From NCBI GenBank assembly GCA_033856255.1, contig JAWVFH010000046.1:1-64000 (forward strand): 64,000 nucleotides of DNA. The letters run 5' to 3'. This DNA is from WHSW01 sp033856255. Lineage in GTDB: Bacteria > Actinomycetota > Thermoleophilia > Solirubrobacterales > 70-9. The translations under genes and the position numbers were made by a program. Below the pieces are notes generated by a model, which saw only the letters and a program-made list of their open reading frames with translations, was not told the DNA's origin and did not search any database. Below are positions 31,535 through 41,148 of this stretch, in pieces. Every line of letters begins with the position of its first letter. Within the stretch, counting starts at the first letter, position 1.

Positions 31535-32557
31535 CTACTCGTAGACGGACTCGAAGAAGCGGGAGAGCTCGCTCGCGGCCTCGCGTACGGAGGCGATCGC
31601 CGTCGCGTAATCCATCCGCAGAGGCCCGACCACGCCGACGGTTCCGAGGTTGCGGTAGCCGAGGCCGTAGTTGGCGCCGACGACGCTCAGCGTGCGCAGC
31701 TCCGGCTCCGGGTTCTCGCCCCCGATCCACATGAACACCGAGCGCTCGTCGAGGGTCGAGCGCAGCACCTCGAGCAGGTTCGCGCGCCGCTCCAGGGCGC
31801 GCATCAGCGCGTCGGCGCGAGGCAGGTCCGGAGCGTGCTCGGCCGAGAGCAGGCGGGCCGCGCCCTCGACGTAGAGGTCGCTCTCGGCCTCCAGCTCGAG
31901 GCCGGTGAAGCCATCGGCGATCTCGGCCAGGAAGCCGCGCTCGGCCAGGCCGAGCTCGGGATCGGCGAGCCGGTCGCCGGTCATCCGCGCCCCGAGCGCG
32001 AGCCCGGCGAGGCGCTCGTTGAGGAAGCTCGCGGCCCACTCGACGAGGCCGGGATCAACCGGGCTGGCGAAGTTGAACATCCGCTTGGTGACCGCCCCGT
32101 TGGAGGCGATCACGACGACCATCAGGGCGCCGGGCTGCAGCTGCAGGACCTCGATCCGGTGAATCCGCGCGGCCGACGGGGGCGGCGCCGTGGCAACCGC
32201 GAGCAGGTCGGTCATCCGCGAGAGCGTCGCCGCGGTCTCGCGCAGGGCCTCCTCGACCTCGCGGCGCATCCGCGAGAGGTCGAGCGTCCCGCTCGCCGGA
32301 CCCGGCTTCGCCTCGGCGACGACCAGCGCATCGGCGTAGAAGCGATACCCGGAGTCGGTAGGAACCCGGCCGGCCGAGGTGTGCGGGTGGGTCAGGTAGC
32401 CCTCGCGCTCGAGCGCCGCGAGCTCGGCGCGCACGGTCGAGCTGCCCCAGTCGATCTCGGGGGCCTCGGCGATCGCCGCCGAGCCGATCGGCTTGCCGGA
32501 GTCGAGGTAGGCGCCGACGACGAGATTGAGGATCCGCTGCTGCCGCTCGCTGAGCAT
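31535..32557 (-). CDS. hrcA: Heat-inducible transcription repressor HrcA
   Basis: The 340-residue repressor has an N-terminal winged helix (RQQRILNLVVGAYLDSGKPIGS, WGSSTVRAELAALEREGYLTHPHTSAGRVPTD) and the HrcA regulatory domain ending GPLRMDYATAIASV. It normally binds CIRCE inverted repeats with GroEL as partner. No CIRCE copy is visible upstream of this gene. ATG 32557 is chosen for the conserved LSERQQRIL start, 7 bases after a TAGAAT box. dnaJ follows closely. Confidence 0.95.
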   Translation of the reverse strand: MLSERQQRILNLVVGAYLDSGKPIGSAAIAEAPEIDWGSSTVRAELAALEREGYLTHPHTSAGRVPTDSGYRFYADALVVAEAKPGPASGTLDLSRMRREVEEALRETAATLSRMTDLLAVATAPPPSAARIHRIEVLQLQPGALMVVVIASNGAVTKRMFNFASPVDPGLVEWAASFLNERLAGLALGARMTGDRLADPELGLAERGFLAEIADGFTGLELEAESDLYVEGAARLLSAEHAPDLPRADALMRALERRANLLEVLRSTLDERSVFMWIGGENPEPELRTLSVVGANYGLGYRNLGTVGVVGPLRMDYATAIASVREAASELSRFFESVYE

Positions 32558-32564
32558 GCGCCTG

Positions 32565-32570
32565 ATTCTA
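32565..32570 (-). promoter_or_regulatory. Leaderless -10 box of hrcA
   Basis: TAGAAT on the minus strand, 7 bases before the ATG at 32557. It is one of the closest matches to TATAAT in the window. No CIRCE element overlaps it. Confidence 0.55.
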
Positions 32571-32604
32571 GGATCGGCGCCCGCGATCGACCGCCGGCGC
32601 CGCC

Positions 32605-33381
32605 TCAGGGCTCCGAGATCACCAGGCGCAGAGCGCCGTCGTAGGACTCCATCGCGCGCAGATGGCCGTGCTCGGCGTCCCAGGCGCCGGAGGCCAGGTC
32701 CGCCGCCAGGCGATCGACGATCCGCCCCTCGACCCCGTCCGGGAGCAGCGCCCACATCGACTGCGAGGCGCGGACGTCGGGTTCGAGGAGCTGCTCGGGG
32801 CGATTCCAGAACGCCTCGAAGAATCCGTCCTCGCAATCGGCGGGGGTCGGAATCCGCTCGATCCGCGTGCGGCCGCCGAGCGCCGCGGCCACGGCCTCGA
32901 CGTCGGGGAACCTCGGTCGCTCGATCTCGAGGCCCTCGCGGAGGTGAGCGAGCTGCCAGGCGGGCAGCGACCCGAGGTCGAAGGTGAAGACGACCACCGG
33001 CCCCCGGGCCACCCGCCGCATCTCCGCCAGGCCGGCCTCCGGCGGCTGCCAGTGGTGGACGGTGACGGTCGCCATCGCGGCGTCGACCGAGTCGTCGTCG
33101 AGCGGCAGCGCCTCGGCGCGGGCCGCGATTGCCGGGGCGGCGTGCGGAGGCCGCTGCGCTCGCATCGTCGCGCTCGGCTCGATCGCCAGCACCCAGCGGT
33201 CGCCGGGCTCATACGAGCCCGTGCCCGCGCCGACGTTGACGACCGTGCGCGACTCGCCGAGCGCGGCGTGGATGCGCGCGGCGATCCGCGGATCGGCGCG
33301 CCGGTGGCGGCTGTAGGCGCGCCCGTGGTGGTCGTAGTCGACGGCCGGTCCCGGCCCCGGGTGACGCGGCCCCTGCGCTAT
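32605..33381 (-). CDS. Class I SAM-dependent methyltransferase lacking a normal start codon
   Basis: The frame encodes a methyltransferase of about 250 residues: YDHHGRAYSRHRRADPR, the SAM loop VVNVGAGTGSYEP, VLAIEPSATM, ALPLDDDSVDAAMATVTVHHW and VFTFDL. The first ordinary start in frame is GTG at 33192, which would remove the SAM loop, so it cannot be right for a working enzyme. Upstream to the MaoC stop there is no ATG, GTG or TTG in frame. ATA at 33379-33381, overlapping that stop codon, is the only start-like triplet in the usual place, and is used here as the boundary. Either a non-standard start, a lost start or a sequence error applies. The target of methylation is unknown. Confidence 0.6.
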   Translation of the reverse strand: MAQGPRHPGPGPAVDYDHHGRAYSRHRRADPRIAARIHAALGESRTVVNVGAGTGSYEPGDRWVLAIEPSATMRAQRPPHAAPAIAARAEALPLDDDSVDAAMATVTVHHWQPPEAGLAEMRRVARGPVVVFTFDLGSLPAWQLAHLREGLEIERPRFPDVEAVAAALGGRTRIERIPTPADCEDGFFEAFWNRPEQLLEPDVRASQSMWALLPDGVEGRIVDRLAADLASGAWDAEHGHLRAMESYDGALRLVISEP

Positions 33382-33776
33382 AGCCGGATCTCGGCCTCGG
33401 CGTTGCGGATGATCCTGTTATCGCCCTGCGCGGCGACGAGGTCGACGGTGGCGACGTCGTCGGAGACCGACCTGACCGTGCCGCTGACGGTGATCTCCTG
33501 CTCTGGGATGCCCATGCCGCGGAACTGCACGCTGAGCCGTTTCAGCGCGCGGGGGTCGCCGGCGGCGATCGCGTTGGCGCCGCGGGCCGTGATCGCCATC
33601 GAGTAGAGGCCGTGGAGGATGTTCTGGGGCAGGCCGACGGCCTTCGCGAACTCGGGGTCGATGTGGATCGGGTTGAAGTCCCCCGAGGCGCCGGCGTAGC
33701 GGTGCGGCAGGTACTTGTCCGGCGTCACCTTGAGCTCGGGGATCGCGCTTCCGGCCTCGATCGTCCCGCCAGCCAT
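33378..33776 (-). CDS. MaoC-type (R)-hydratase, catalytic subunit
   Basis: The 132-residue hot-dog protein carries the hydratase 2 motif: YAGASGDFNPIHIDPEFAKAVGLP with catalytic Asp and His, followed by NILHGLYSMAI. It resembles HadB, the catalytic half of the mycobacterial beta-hydroxyacyl-ACP dehydratase HadAB. The upstream neighbour is the HadA-like half, one base away, so a heterodimer acting on fatty acyl chains is likely (inference). The substrate could also be a CoA ester. Confidence 0.85.
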   Translation of the reverse strand: MAGGTIEAGSAIPELKVTPDKYLPHRYAGASGDFNPIHIDPEFAKAVGLPQNILHGLYSMAITARGANAIAAGDPRALKRLSVQFRGMGIPEQEITVSGTVRSVSDDVATVDLVAAQGDNRIIRNAEAEIRL

Positions 33777-33777
33777 C

Positions 33778-34218
33778 TCAGACCCCCCTGACGATGTCGG
33801 TCCAGGTGCCGCGCACGACCTCGTCGCCCTCCTGGTTCGTGGACACCGACTCGAAGACGTAGAAGCCCATGCCGCCGCGCTCGTAGATCTCGGTCACGGT
33901 CGCCTCGGTCGTGATCTCGTCGAAGGCGCAGACCGGCTCGCCCCAGGTGAACTCCTGGCCGCCGTGGACCATCGCCGCGAGGTTGATCCCGATCTCCGGG
34001 TCGAGGATCGCCGGCCCGAGCGCCGGCGCCGAGTAGACGACGCAGAACATCGGCGGCGCGACCACGTTTCGAAACCCGGCCGCCTGGGCCGCCTCGCGGT
34101 CGTGGTGAACCGGGTTCGTGGCCCCGATCGCGTTCGCGTACTCGCGGATCTTCTCCCGCCCGACCTCGTAGGTCGCCGGCGGGTACCGCTTGCCGATCGC
34201 GTCCGTCTTGACGGGCAT
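33778..34218 (-). CDS. MaoC-like dehydratase N-terminal-type subunit (FAS1-like dehydratase)
   Basis: The 146-residue protein has the FAS1-like or HadA-type hot-dog fold: ATYEVGREKIREYANAIGATNPVHHD, VVAPPMFCVV, and VHGGQEFTWGEPV. This half usually stabilises the dimer and binds the acyl chain, while the partner carries the active site. The two genes are directly adjacent and on one strand. It lies downstream of the NTF2-like gene in a small block inserted between lepA and hrcA. Confidence 0.85.
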   Translation of the reverse strand: MPVKTDAIGKRYPPATYEVGREKIREYANAIGATNPVHHDREAAQAAGFRNVVAPPMFCVVYSAPALGPAILDPEIGINLAAMVHGGQEFTWGEPVCAFDEITTEATVTEIYERGGMGFYVFESVSTNQEGDEVVRGTWTDIVRGV

Positions 34219-34227
34219 CGGCCGAGT

Positions 34228-34621
34228 CTATTTACGGACGGCGGCCAGGGCCGCCTCGCGATCGCCGTAGATGTGGAAGCGCACGGCGCGCCCGTCGCGG
34301 ACCTCGAGCAGGTAGTAGTTGGTCATCTCGACCGGTGCGCCGCTGCCCGAGCCGACGGCGGTCTGCCTCATCTCGGCGATCAGGTGGCTGTCCCCCACCA
34401 TCTCGACGCCGCGGATCTCGCTGCGGTCCTCGGCGAACGCATCGCGCCACCCGGAGACCATCGCCTGGAAACCGTCGAGGCCCCGCCAGGTTCCGGGGTT
34501 GCCCTGAGCGGCATCGACGTGGAGCTCGATCTCGGGATCGAAGAGCGCGACCATCGCGTCGTAGTCCCCTCGGTTGTAGGCCTCGATCCCCGCCTCGAGC
34601 ACGGTTTGGTTCTCGGACCGA

Positions 34622-34629
<8 letters not shown>
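34228..34629 (-). CDS. SnoaL/NTF2-like protein
   Basis: The 133-residue single-domain protein has the SnoaL-like pattern AGIEAYNRGDYDAMVALFDPEIELHVDAA, then WRGLDGFQAMVSGWRDAFAE and YYLLEVRDGRAVRFHIYGDREAAL. Such folds bind small hydrophobic molecules or act as isomerases; no function can be assigned. Its ATG overlaps the lepA stop by 8 bases, and the MaoC pair follows, so it may belong to the same lipid-related block. Confidence 0.8.
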
Positions 34630-36415
<1,786 letters not shown>

Positions 36416-36425
36416 CGGCCCGCTG

Positions 36426-36431
36426 AGGATA
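36426..36431 (-). promoter_or_regulatory. Leaderless -10 box of lepA
   Basis: TATCCT on the minus strand, 10 bases before the ATG at 36415. Confidence 0.45.
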
Positions 36432-36451
36432 CGGCCGGGTCCCGGTCGCGA

Positions 36452-37081
36452 TCAGCGCGGCCGGTCGAGCGAGCGCCACTGGCGCAGCAGCGGCATCGGG
36501 TCGCGCGCCTCGCCCTCGTAACCGCGGCCGTCGCGAACCTCGAAGTGCAGGTGATCGCCCCAGCAGGAGCCGGTGCAACCGACTCCGCCCAGCAGCTGCC
36601 CGGCGTGGACACGCTCGCCGGTCCTCACCTTCGCCGGCTCGATCATGTGCATGTAGACGTAGGTGCGATCGCGCTTGGGGTCGTAGAGGTAGACGTAGTT
36701 GCCCTCCGAGCCGTCGCTGCCCGCCTCGTCGACGATCCCGCCGGTCGCGGCGACCTCCGGCGTGCCCGGCTTCGCGAACATGTCCTGGCCGGCGTGGACG
36801 TGACCGGGGCGGGGCGCCCCGAAGGCGTTCTCGGCGGTGCCGAAGTCGACCGGGCCGACGATCGGCACGAACGGCCCGGCGGCGCGCTCGCGCTCCATGC
36901 GCCCGGCCTCGCGAGCCCACCTGGCGACCCGCTCCACCTTGAACGCGGCCGTGATCGCCGGATCGCCGGTGGTCGCTCCGGCGGGGACGCGGCCGGCCGC
37001 GGCCGCGGGCACGCCAACGGCCGCGGCGACCATGAGGGCCGCCGCGATCGCTCGGGTTCGCTTTGTCGATCTCGCGGGCAT
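36452..37081 (-). CDS. Secreted M23-family peptidase (LytM-like)
   Basis: The 209-residue protein starts with a signal peptide (KRTRAIAAALMVAAAVGVPAAAA). A spacer follows, then an M23 domain with the zinc ligands of HAGQDMFAKPGTPEV and DHLHFEV plus MHMIEPAKVRTGERVHAGQLLG. Four cysteine-free N-terminal residues aside, a GCTGSCWG pair of cysteines lies just before HLHFEV. It probably cuts peptidoglycan cross-bridges. ATG 37081 is used; GTG 37096 is an alternative. A perfect CRP-type operator lies 37 bases upstream. Confidence 0.88.
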   Translation of the reverse strand: MPARSTKRTRAIAAALMVAAAVGVPAAAAGRVPAGATTGDPAITAAFKVERVARWAREAGRMERERAAGPFVPIVGPVDFGTAENAFGAPRPGHVHAGQDMFAKPGTPEVAATGGIVDEAGSDGSEGNYVYLYDPKRDRTYVYMHMIEPAKVRTGERVHAGQLLGGVGCTGSCWGDHLHFEVRDGRGYEGEARDPMPLLRQWRSLDRPR

Positions 37082-37118
37082 TACGGGGATCGACACCGTG
37101 CAGGGCAGAAGTATGCGG

Positions 37119-37140
37119 ATGTGTGACCGGACTCACACAT
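37119..37140. promoter_or_regulatory. CRP/GlxR-type operator before M23 peptidase gene
   Basis: ATGTGTGA (37119-37126), CCGGAC, TCACACAT (37133-37140) form a perfect 8-bp inverted repeat containing TGTGA-N6-TCACA, the classical CRP-family consensus. It covers the expected -35 of a candidate CATACT -10 at about 37110-37115, so it may activate at class II position or repress. Confidence 0.75.
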
Positions 37141-37179
37141 CATTTGCTTGCAATTGGTCTTGCGGCGGATGCGCGCCCC

Positions 37180-37254
37180 AGGCGCGCCCGAGACGTCTAG
37201 GCGCGCCCGAGATGTCCAGGCGCGCTCAGGTCTCTAGGCGCGCTCGAGGTAACT
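37180..37254. repeat. Four tandem copies of a 19-bp sequence at the end of murJ
   Basis: Units AGGCGCGCCCGAGACGTCT (37180-37198), a near copy (37199-37217), an 18-base variant (37218-37235) and a fourth (37236-37254). The fourth unit is the last six codons of murJ plus part of its stop, so the array looks like serial duplication of the gene end into the downstream spacer. Confidence 0.75.
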
Positions 37255-39288
37255 GAAGCTGTAGACGCCGATCTGGATCTCGTCACCGTCCTCCAGCAGC
37301 TGCGCCTCGACCCGGCGGCGATTGACGAAGGTGCCGTTGCGGGAGTCGAGGTCCTCGATCCAGGTCCCGTCCCCGTACTGGACGAGCTGCGCGTGCTCGC
37401 GCGACACCGAGCGGTCGTCGAGCGAGACGTCGGCGTCGGGCGAACGGCCGATCAGGATCTGCTCCTGGTCGACCGCGAAGACCTCGCCCGCGCGCGGACT
37501 GCCGGGGAGGATCACCAGCCCGAGGATCAGCTCGTCCCCGGCCTCGCCGCCGTCGGCCTCGTCGAACTCCTCGGGCGCCTGCTCGACGGCCGCCTGTGCG
37601 CCCCGGCCGCGCCCGACCAGGGCCCAGATCCGGTCCGCCTCGGGAATGCGCAGCAGCGTGATCGCGATCCCGTACACGACGGCCCCCGCAAGCAGGCCGG
37701 CGCCGAGCGAGACGATCTGGCCACCGAGGCCCTGCCCGAGCTGCTCGTCGAGCAGGTTCCAGACCTCGTAGCTGACCGCCGCGAGGAGAGCCGAAGCGGC
37801 GAGGACCCGCGTCGTCGTCCAGGCCAGCCGCCCGAGCTCAAGCCGCCCGAGCGCCCGGCGCAGGACAATCGCCTGCGCCGCGACGGCCGCCGCGGTCGCG
37901 ATCGCCGTCCCGGCGACGATCCCGCCGATCCCGAACGGCCCGTAGAGGGCGAACGCGGCCACCGCGGTGATCGCCAGGTTGCCGGCCGCGATCGCGGTCG
38001 GTACCCAGGGCCGCTGGAGGCTGAAGAAGGTCCGCGTGAGGAGCAGGAAGAGGCCGTTGAAGGGGAGCGAGAAGGCGAACCAGAAGAGCGCCGTCGACAC
38101 CAGCTGCGTCGCCTCGGGATCGAAGTCGCCGCGCTGGTAGACGAGCCGGACCATCGGCTCGGAGAGGACCAGGATCGCGGCGGTAGCCGGGACCAGGAGG
38201 AGGACGATCAGCCGCATCCCGCTCGCCATCGTCGAGCGCAGCCGGTCGAGGTCGCCGCGGGCGGCGAAGCGGGCCAGGGTCGGGAACAGAACCGTCGCCA
38301 CCGCGACCGAGAAGACGCCCTGCGGGAGCATGTAGATGCGGAACGCCTTGTCGATCGCCGCCGGCGCCTCCTCGGAGACGAGGAAGCCGGCGGTCGAGTT
38401 GATCAGCAGGTTGAAGTTGATCAGCCCGAGGCTGACCGTCACCGGCAGCATCAACAGCAGGACGCGCCGCACGTCGAGATCGCGGAACGCCTCCCGGATC
38501 CGGCCGGTGAACGGCGCCTTCAGCGCCCGGCGCAGCCCGTAGGGGGTGCGGCGCAGGTCCCAGAGGGGGATCGCCAGCTGGATCACGGTGCCGATCAGAA
38601 CCCCGACCGCGTAGGCGTAGATCTGGTCGCCCTTCGGGAACGCCGGCGCCAGACCGACGAGGACGATGATGATCGCCACGTTCCAGAAGAAGGGCGAGAT
38701 CGCGAAAGCCGCGAAGCGGTCGTAGCTGTTGAGGATGCCGACGACCATCCCGGTGACCCCGAGGAGGACGAGGATCGGGAAGAGGATCCGCGAGAGCGTG
38801 ACCGTGAGGTCGGCGACGGCCTGGTCGGACGCGGGCACGAAGACCGGCATCAGGACCGGCGCGATGAGGATGAAGAGCGCCGTCAGGGCGCCGAGCACGA
38901 GGGTGACGACGAAGATCAGATGGCTGGCCAGGGCGAACGCCTCGCGGCGGTTGCCGCGCTCCAGCTTCTCGGTGAACACGGGCACGAACGCGGCCTGGAT
39001 CGCGGCGTCGGCGAACAGGCTGCGGACCAGGTTCGGGACCTGGAAGGCGATCGTGAACGCCGACATCGCGCCGCTGACACCGAAGTAGGAGGCGGCGAAG
39101 ATCTCGCGCACGAGCCCGGCGATCCGCGAGAGCCCCGTCGCGAATGAGAAGAATGCGGTCGAGACGGCGAGGCGGCCGGCGCGCGGGCGAGGCGCGGTGA
39201 CCTCCTCCTGGGGGACGACCTCGGCCGCGGCGACGTCCGCGAGGTCGCCCAGATCCGGCTCGCGACCCTCGCTTTCGCTCATGGGCAT
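37234..39288 (-). CDS. murJ: Lipid II flippase MurJ fused to a C-terminal FHA domain
   Basis: The 684-residue protein has a MurJ/MviN core of about 14 membrane helices (residues 40-560; LSRIAGLVREIFAASYFG, QVPNLVRSLFADAAIQAAFVPVF, NLLINSTAGF). A charged linker follows, then an FHA domain at about 590-680: IGRSPDADVSLDDRSVSREHAQL and DLDSRNGTFVNRRRVEAQL. FHA domains bind phosphothreonine. In Mycobacterium MurJ carries a pseudokinase that recruits a separate FHA protein, so this fusion is an alternative way to link lipid II export with Ser/Thr kinase signalling. Start ATG 39288 or 39282. Confidence 0.93.
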   Translation of the reverse strand: MPMSESEGREPDLGDLADVAAAEVVPQEEVTAPRPRAGRLAVSTAFFSFATGLSRIAGLVREIFAASYFGVSGAMSAFTIAFQVPNLVRSLFADAAIQAAFVPVFTEKLERGNRREAFALASHLIFVVTLVLGALTALFILIAPVLMPVFVPASDQAVADLTVTLSRILFPILVLLGVTGMVVGILNSYDRFAAFAISPFFWNVAIIIVLVGLAPAFPKGDQIYAYAVGVLIGTVIQLAIPLWDLRRTPYGLRRALKAPFTGRIREAFRDLDVRRVLLLMLPVTVSLGLINFNLLINSTAGFLVSEEAPAAIDKAFRIYMLPQGVFSVAVATVLFPTLARFAARGDLDRLRSTMASGMRLIVLLLVPATAAILVLSEPMVRLVYQRGDFDPEATQLVSTALFWFAFSLPFNGLFLLLTRTFFSLQRPWVPTAIAAGNLAITAVAAFALYGPFGIGGIVAGTAIATAAAVAAQAIVLRRALGRLELGRLAWTTTRVLAASALLAAVSYEVWNLLDEQLGQGLGGQIVSLGAGLLAGAVVYGIAITLLRIPEADRIWALVGRGRGAQAAVEQAPEEFDEADGGEAGDELILGLVILPGSPRAGEVFAVDQEQILIGRSPDADVSLDDRSVSREHAQLVQYGDGTWIEDLDSRNGTFVNRRRVEAQLLEDGDEIQIGVYSFSYLERA

Positions 39289-39293
39289 CCCGC

Positions 39294-39299
39294 TATCAT
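39294..39299 (+). promoter_or_regulatory. -10 box of rpsT
   Basis: TATCAT, 5 of 6 to TATAAT, 13 bases before the ATG at 39313. Only 24 bases separate rpsT and the divergent murJ. Confidence 0.5.
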
Positions 39300-39312
39300 G
39301 CGCCGCCGACCG

Positions 39313-39582
39313 ATGGCCAACATCGCCTCACAGAAGAAGCGCAACGCGCGCACCCTGCGCGAGCACGACGAGAACCGGCGGATCACCAGCGCGGTGAAGA
39401 CGCAGTTCAAGCGCCTCGAGGCCGCGGTCGCAGGCGGCGACGCCGCCACGGTCGAGACCGAGCACCGGGCGCTCTGCTCGCGGATCGACACCGCGGTCAG
39501 CAAGGGCGCAATGCACCGCAACACCGGCGCCCGCAAGAAGGCCCGCGCTGCGCGCGTCCGCGCCGGCGCCGCTTCCTCCTGA
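39313..39582 (+). CDS. rpsT: Small ribosomal subunit protein bS20
   Basis: The 89-residue basic protein matches S20: MANIASQKKRNARTLREHDE, then SAVKTQFKRLEAAV and KGAMHRNTGARKKARAARV. It binds 16S rRNA in the 30S subunit. ATG 39313 is chosen for the conserved MANI start; ATG 39298 would add five arginine-rich residues. It is the only plus-strand gene between 28 and 47 kb and ends 7 bases from the convergent holA. Confidence 0.96.
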   Translation: MANIASQKKRNARTLREHDENRRITSAVKTQFKRLEAAVAGGDAATVETEHRALCSRIDTAVSKGAMHRNTGARKKARAARVRAGAASS

Positions 39583-39589
39583 GAATCGG

Positions 39590-40597
39590 TCACCCGCCGG
39601 CCGCGCGCCGCACGGCCAGGGTCAGGGCGAGGCGCTCGGGATAGTCCGCACCGCCGCGCGTCCACCACTCGAGGTCGGCGATCGCGCAGGTCGCGGCCCG
39701 GATCTCGCCGCGCGATCGGCCCTGCAGGCGCCGGAGCAGCATCTTTGCCGCGTAGGGGTGCATCGGCAGCGCCGCCTCGACCTCGCGCTGCGCCATCCCG
39801 CCCTCGAGCAGCTCCAGCGCCAGGCTCGCCTCGCGCAGGCGCTTCGCCGCCTGGTAGATCAGCGGCGTCACCGACTCGCCCTGGTCGGTGAGCCGCTCGG
39901 CGGCTTCGAGCGCGGCGGCCGGGTTGCGGTCGACGATCGCGTCCGAGAGCGCCCAGGCCACCTCCTCCGAGGTGTCGGCGATCATCGCTTCGAGATCGGC
40001 TCGGCCGACGGCGCCGCCCGGGCCGGCCCAGAGCGCCAGCCGGTCGAGCTCGGTGGCCAGGCGCGCCGTCCCCTCCCCCATCCGCCCGGCGAGTAGCTGA
40101 GCGGCCTCGGGGTCGAGCTCGAAGCCACGCCTGCCCGCCTCGGCGGCCAGCCAGCGCGGCAGGTCGCGCGGCTTCGGCGCGGCATAGGCGAGCACCGTCC
40201 CCCCCGCCGCCTCGACGGCCTCGCCGAGCTTCTTCGAAGCCCGCAGCTTCGGCGGCTGCTCGCGGGCGACGAGGACGAGGGTCAGGTCCGGCGGCAGGGT
40301 CGCGAGCGCCTCCGCCACCAGGCCGGCCTGCTTGGCCGACCAGCGCTCGACCCCGTCGGCGAGCAGGTAACGGCGCGCGGCGGTCAGCGAGAGCGCCGGG
40401 ATCGCCGCGATCAGAGCCTCGGCGTCGGGCCCGGCGGTCGATCCGGGCGCGGCGGCGAACGACTCCAGCGCGCCCTGGCCGCCCTCGGCCTCGGCGCGGG
40501 CTCGCAGACGCGCGAGCGCGGCGTCCAGCTTCGCCGCGTCGGTGCCCGCGATCAGGTACGCGGGCGCGATCTCGGTCTTCTCGCGCGGCCCGGCCAA
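39590..40597 (-). CDS. holA: DNA polymerase III subunit delta
   Basis: The 335-residue clamp-loader subunit shows the HolA pattern: an N-terminal AAA+-like domain without a P-loop (YLIAGTDAAKLDAALARL, TLVLVAREQPPKLRASKKL), LAGRMGEGTARLATELDRLALW, and the C-terminal helical part (LIYQAAKRLREASLALELLE, HPYAAKMLLRRLQGRS). TTG start at 40597, 9 bases after a TACACT box. holA next to rpsT and comEC is the usual order. Confidence 0.92.
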   Translation of the reverse strand: MAGPREKTEIAPAYLIAGTDAAKLDAALARLRARAEAEGGQGALESFAAAPGSTAGPDAEALIAAIPALSLTAARRYLLADGVERWSAKQAGLVAEALATLPPDLTLVLVAREQPPKLRASKKLGEAVEAAGGTVLAYAAPKPRDLPRWLAAEAGRRGFELDPEAAQLLAGRMGEGTARLATELDRLALWAGPGGAVGRADLEAMIADTSEEVAWALSDAIVDRNPAAALEAAERLTDQGESVTPLIYQAAKRLREASLALELLEGGMAQREVEAALPMHPYAAKMLLRRLQGRSRGEIRAATCAIADLEWWTRGGADYPERLALTLAVRRAAGG

Positions 40598-40606
40598 GGT
40601 CGGCCG

Positions 40607-40612
40607 AGTGTA
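40607..40612 (-). promoter_or_regulatory. Leaderless -10 box of holA
   Basis: TACACT on the minus strand, 9 bases before the TTG at 40597 and next to the hairpin at 40615-40642. Confidence 0.45.
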
Positions 40613-40614
40613 TT

Positions 40615-40642
40615 CGCCGCCCCGGCCGCAGCCGGGGCGGCG
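40615..40642 (-). terminator. 12-bp GC hairpin between proline-rich gene and holA
   Basis: CGCCGCCCCGGC and GCCGGGGCGGCG form a perfect 12-bp stem with a CGCA-type tetraloop, 8 bases after the stop of the proline-rich membrane gene. It directly precedes the holA -10 box. Confidence 0.65.
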
Positions 40643-40650
40643 ATCAACTG

Positions 40651-41148
40651 CTAGATGCTGCCGATCAGGATGCTGACCGCGCCGAGCACGATCGCGGCGC
40701 CGGTGAGCTGCAGCAGCAGACGTCCCCGGCGACCGGTCGCGGCGAAGAAGAGCGCGACCAGGGCCGCGATCCCGGCGAGCGCCGCAGACGGCCAGCCAAG
40801 CACGAGCGTCGCCGTCTTCTGCGCCGTCGAACCGTCGAAGTACTCGGTGCAGCCGGCTCCGCTGAGGTTCTGGGCGATGCAGTCCTTGTGGATCGGCGTA
40901 TCGCCGATATCGGCCATCGCGATCGCCATCACCGCGCAGGCGAAGGCAAGCGCGAGAAACAGGACCACGGCGAGCGCGCGCCAGCCGCCGCCGGCCTTGT
41001 CGTCATCCGTCGCCGGGGCGGGCGGCGGGGGGGGTGGGGGCGGCGGGGGCGTGGGCGCGGCCTCCGGGGTCACGTCCGGCGGCGTCGGCGTCGGCTCCTG
41101 TGGAGGCGTCGGCTCCTCCGGGGGTGGTGGGTTGCCGCTTGCTTCCAT
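40651..41148 (-). CDS. Proline-rich membrane protein
   Basis: The 165-residue product has a proline-rich N-terminal tail (PPPPEEPTPPQEPTPTPP, then a run of ten or more Pro) and three hydrophobic segments: ALAVVLFLALAFACAVMAIAM, LVLGWPSAALAGIAALVALFFAA and LLLQLTGAAIVLGAVSILIG. A loop between the first two holds two cysteines (CIAQNLSGAGC). Start ATG 41148 has AGGAGG 10 bases upstream. I do not recognise the family. The G-run encoding polyproline (around 41023-41049) may be slippage-prone. It lies between comEC and holA. Confidence 0.7.
   Translation of the reverse strand: MEASGNPPPPEEPTPPQEPTPTPPDVTPEAAPTPPPPPPPPPPAPATDDDKAGGGWRALAVVLFLALAFACAVMAIAMADIGDTPIHKDCIAQNLSGAGCTEYFDGSTAQKTATLVLGWPSAALAGIAALVALFFAATGRRGRLLLQLTGAAIVLGAVSILIGSI

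Noticed and set aside
32558..32604. CIRCE operator before hrcA
   Set aside because: No TTAGCACTC-N9-GAGTGCTAA or close variant is present in the gap; only a -10 box is seen.
33190..33192. GTG 33192 as the start of the methyltransferase
   Set aside because: It would delete the SAM-binding loop that is clearly encoded just upstream in the same frame.
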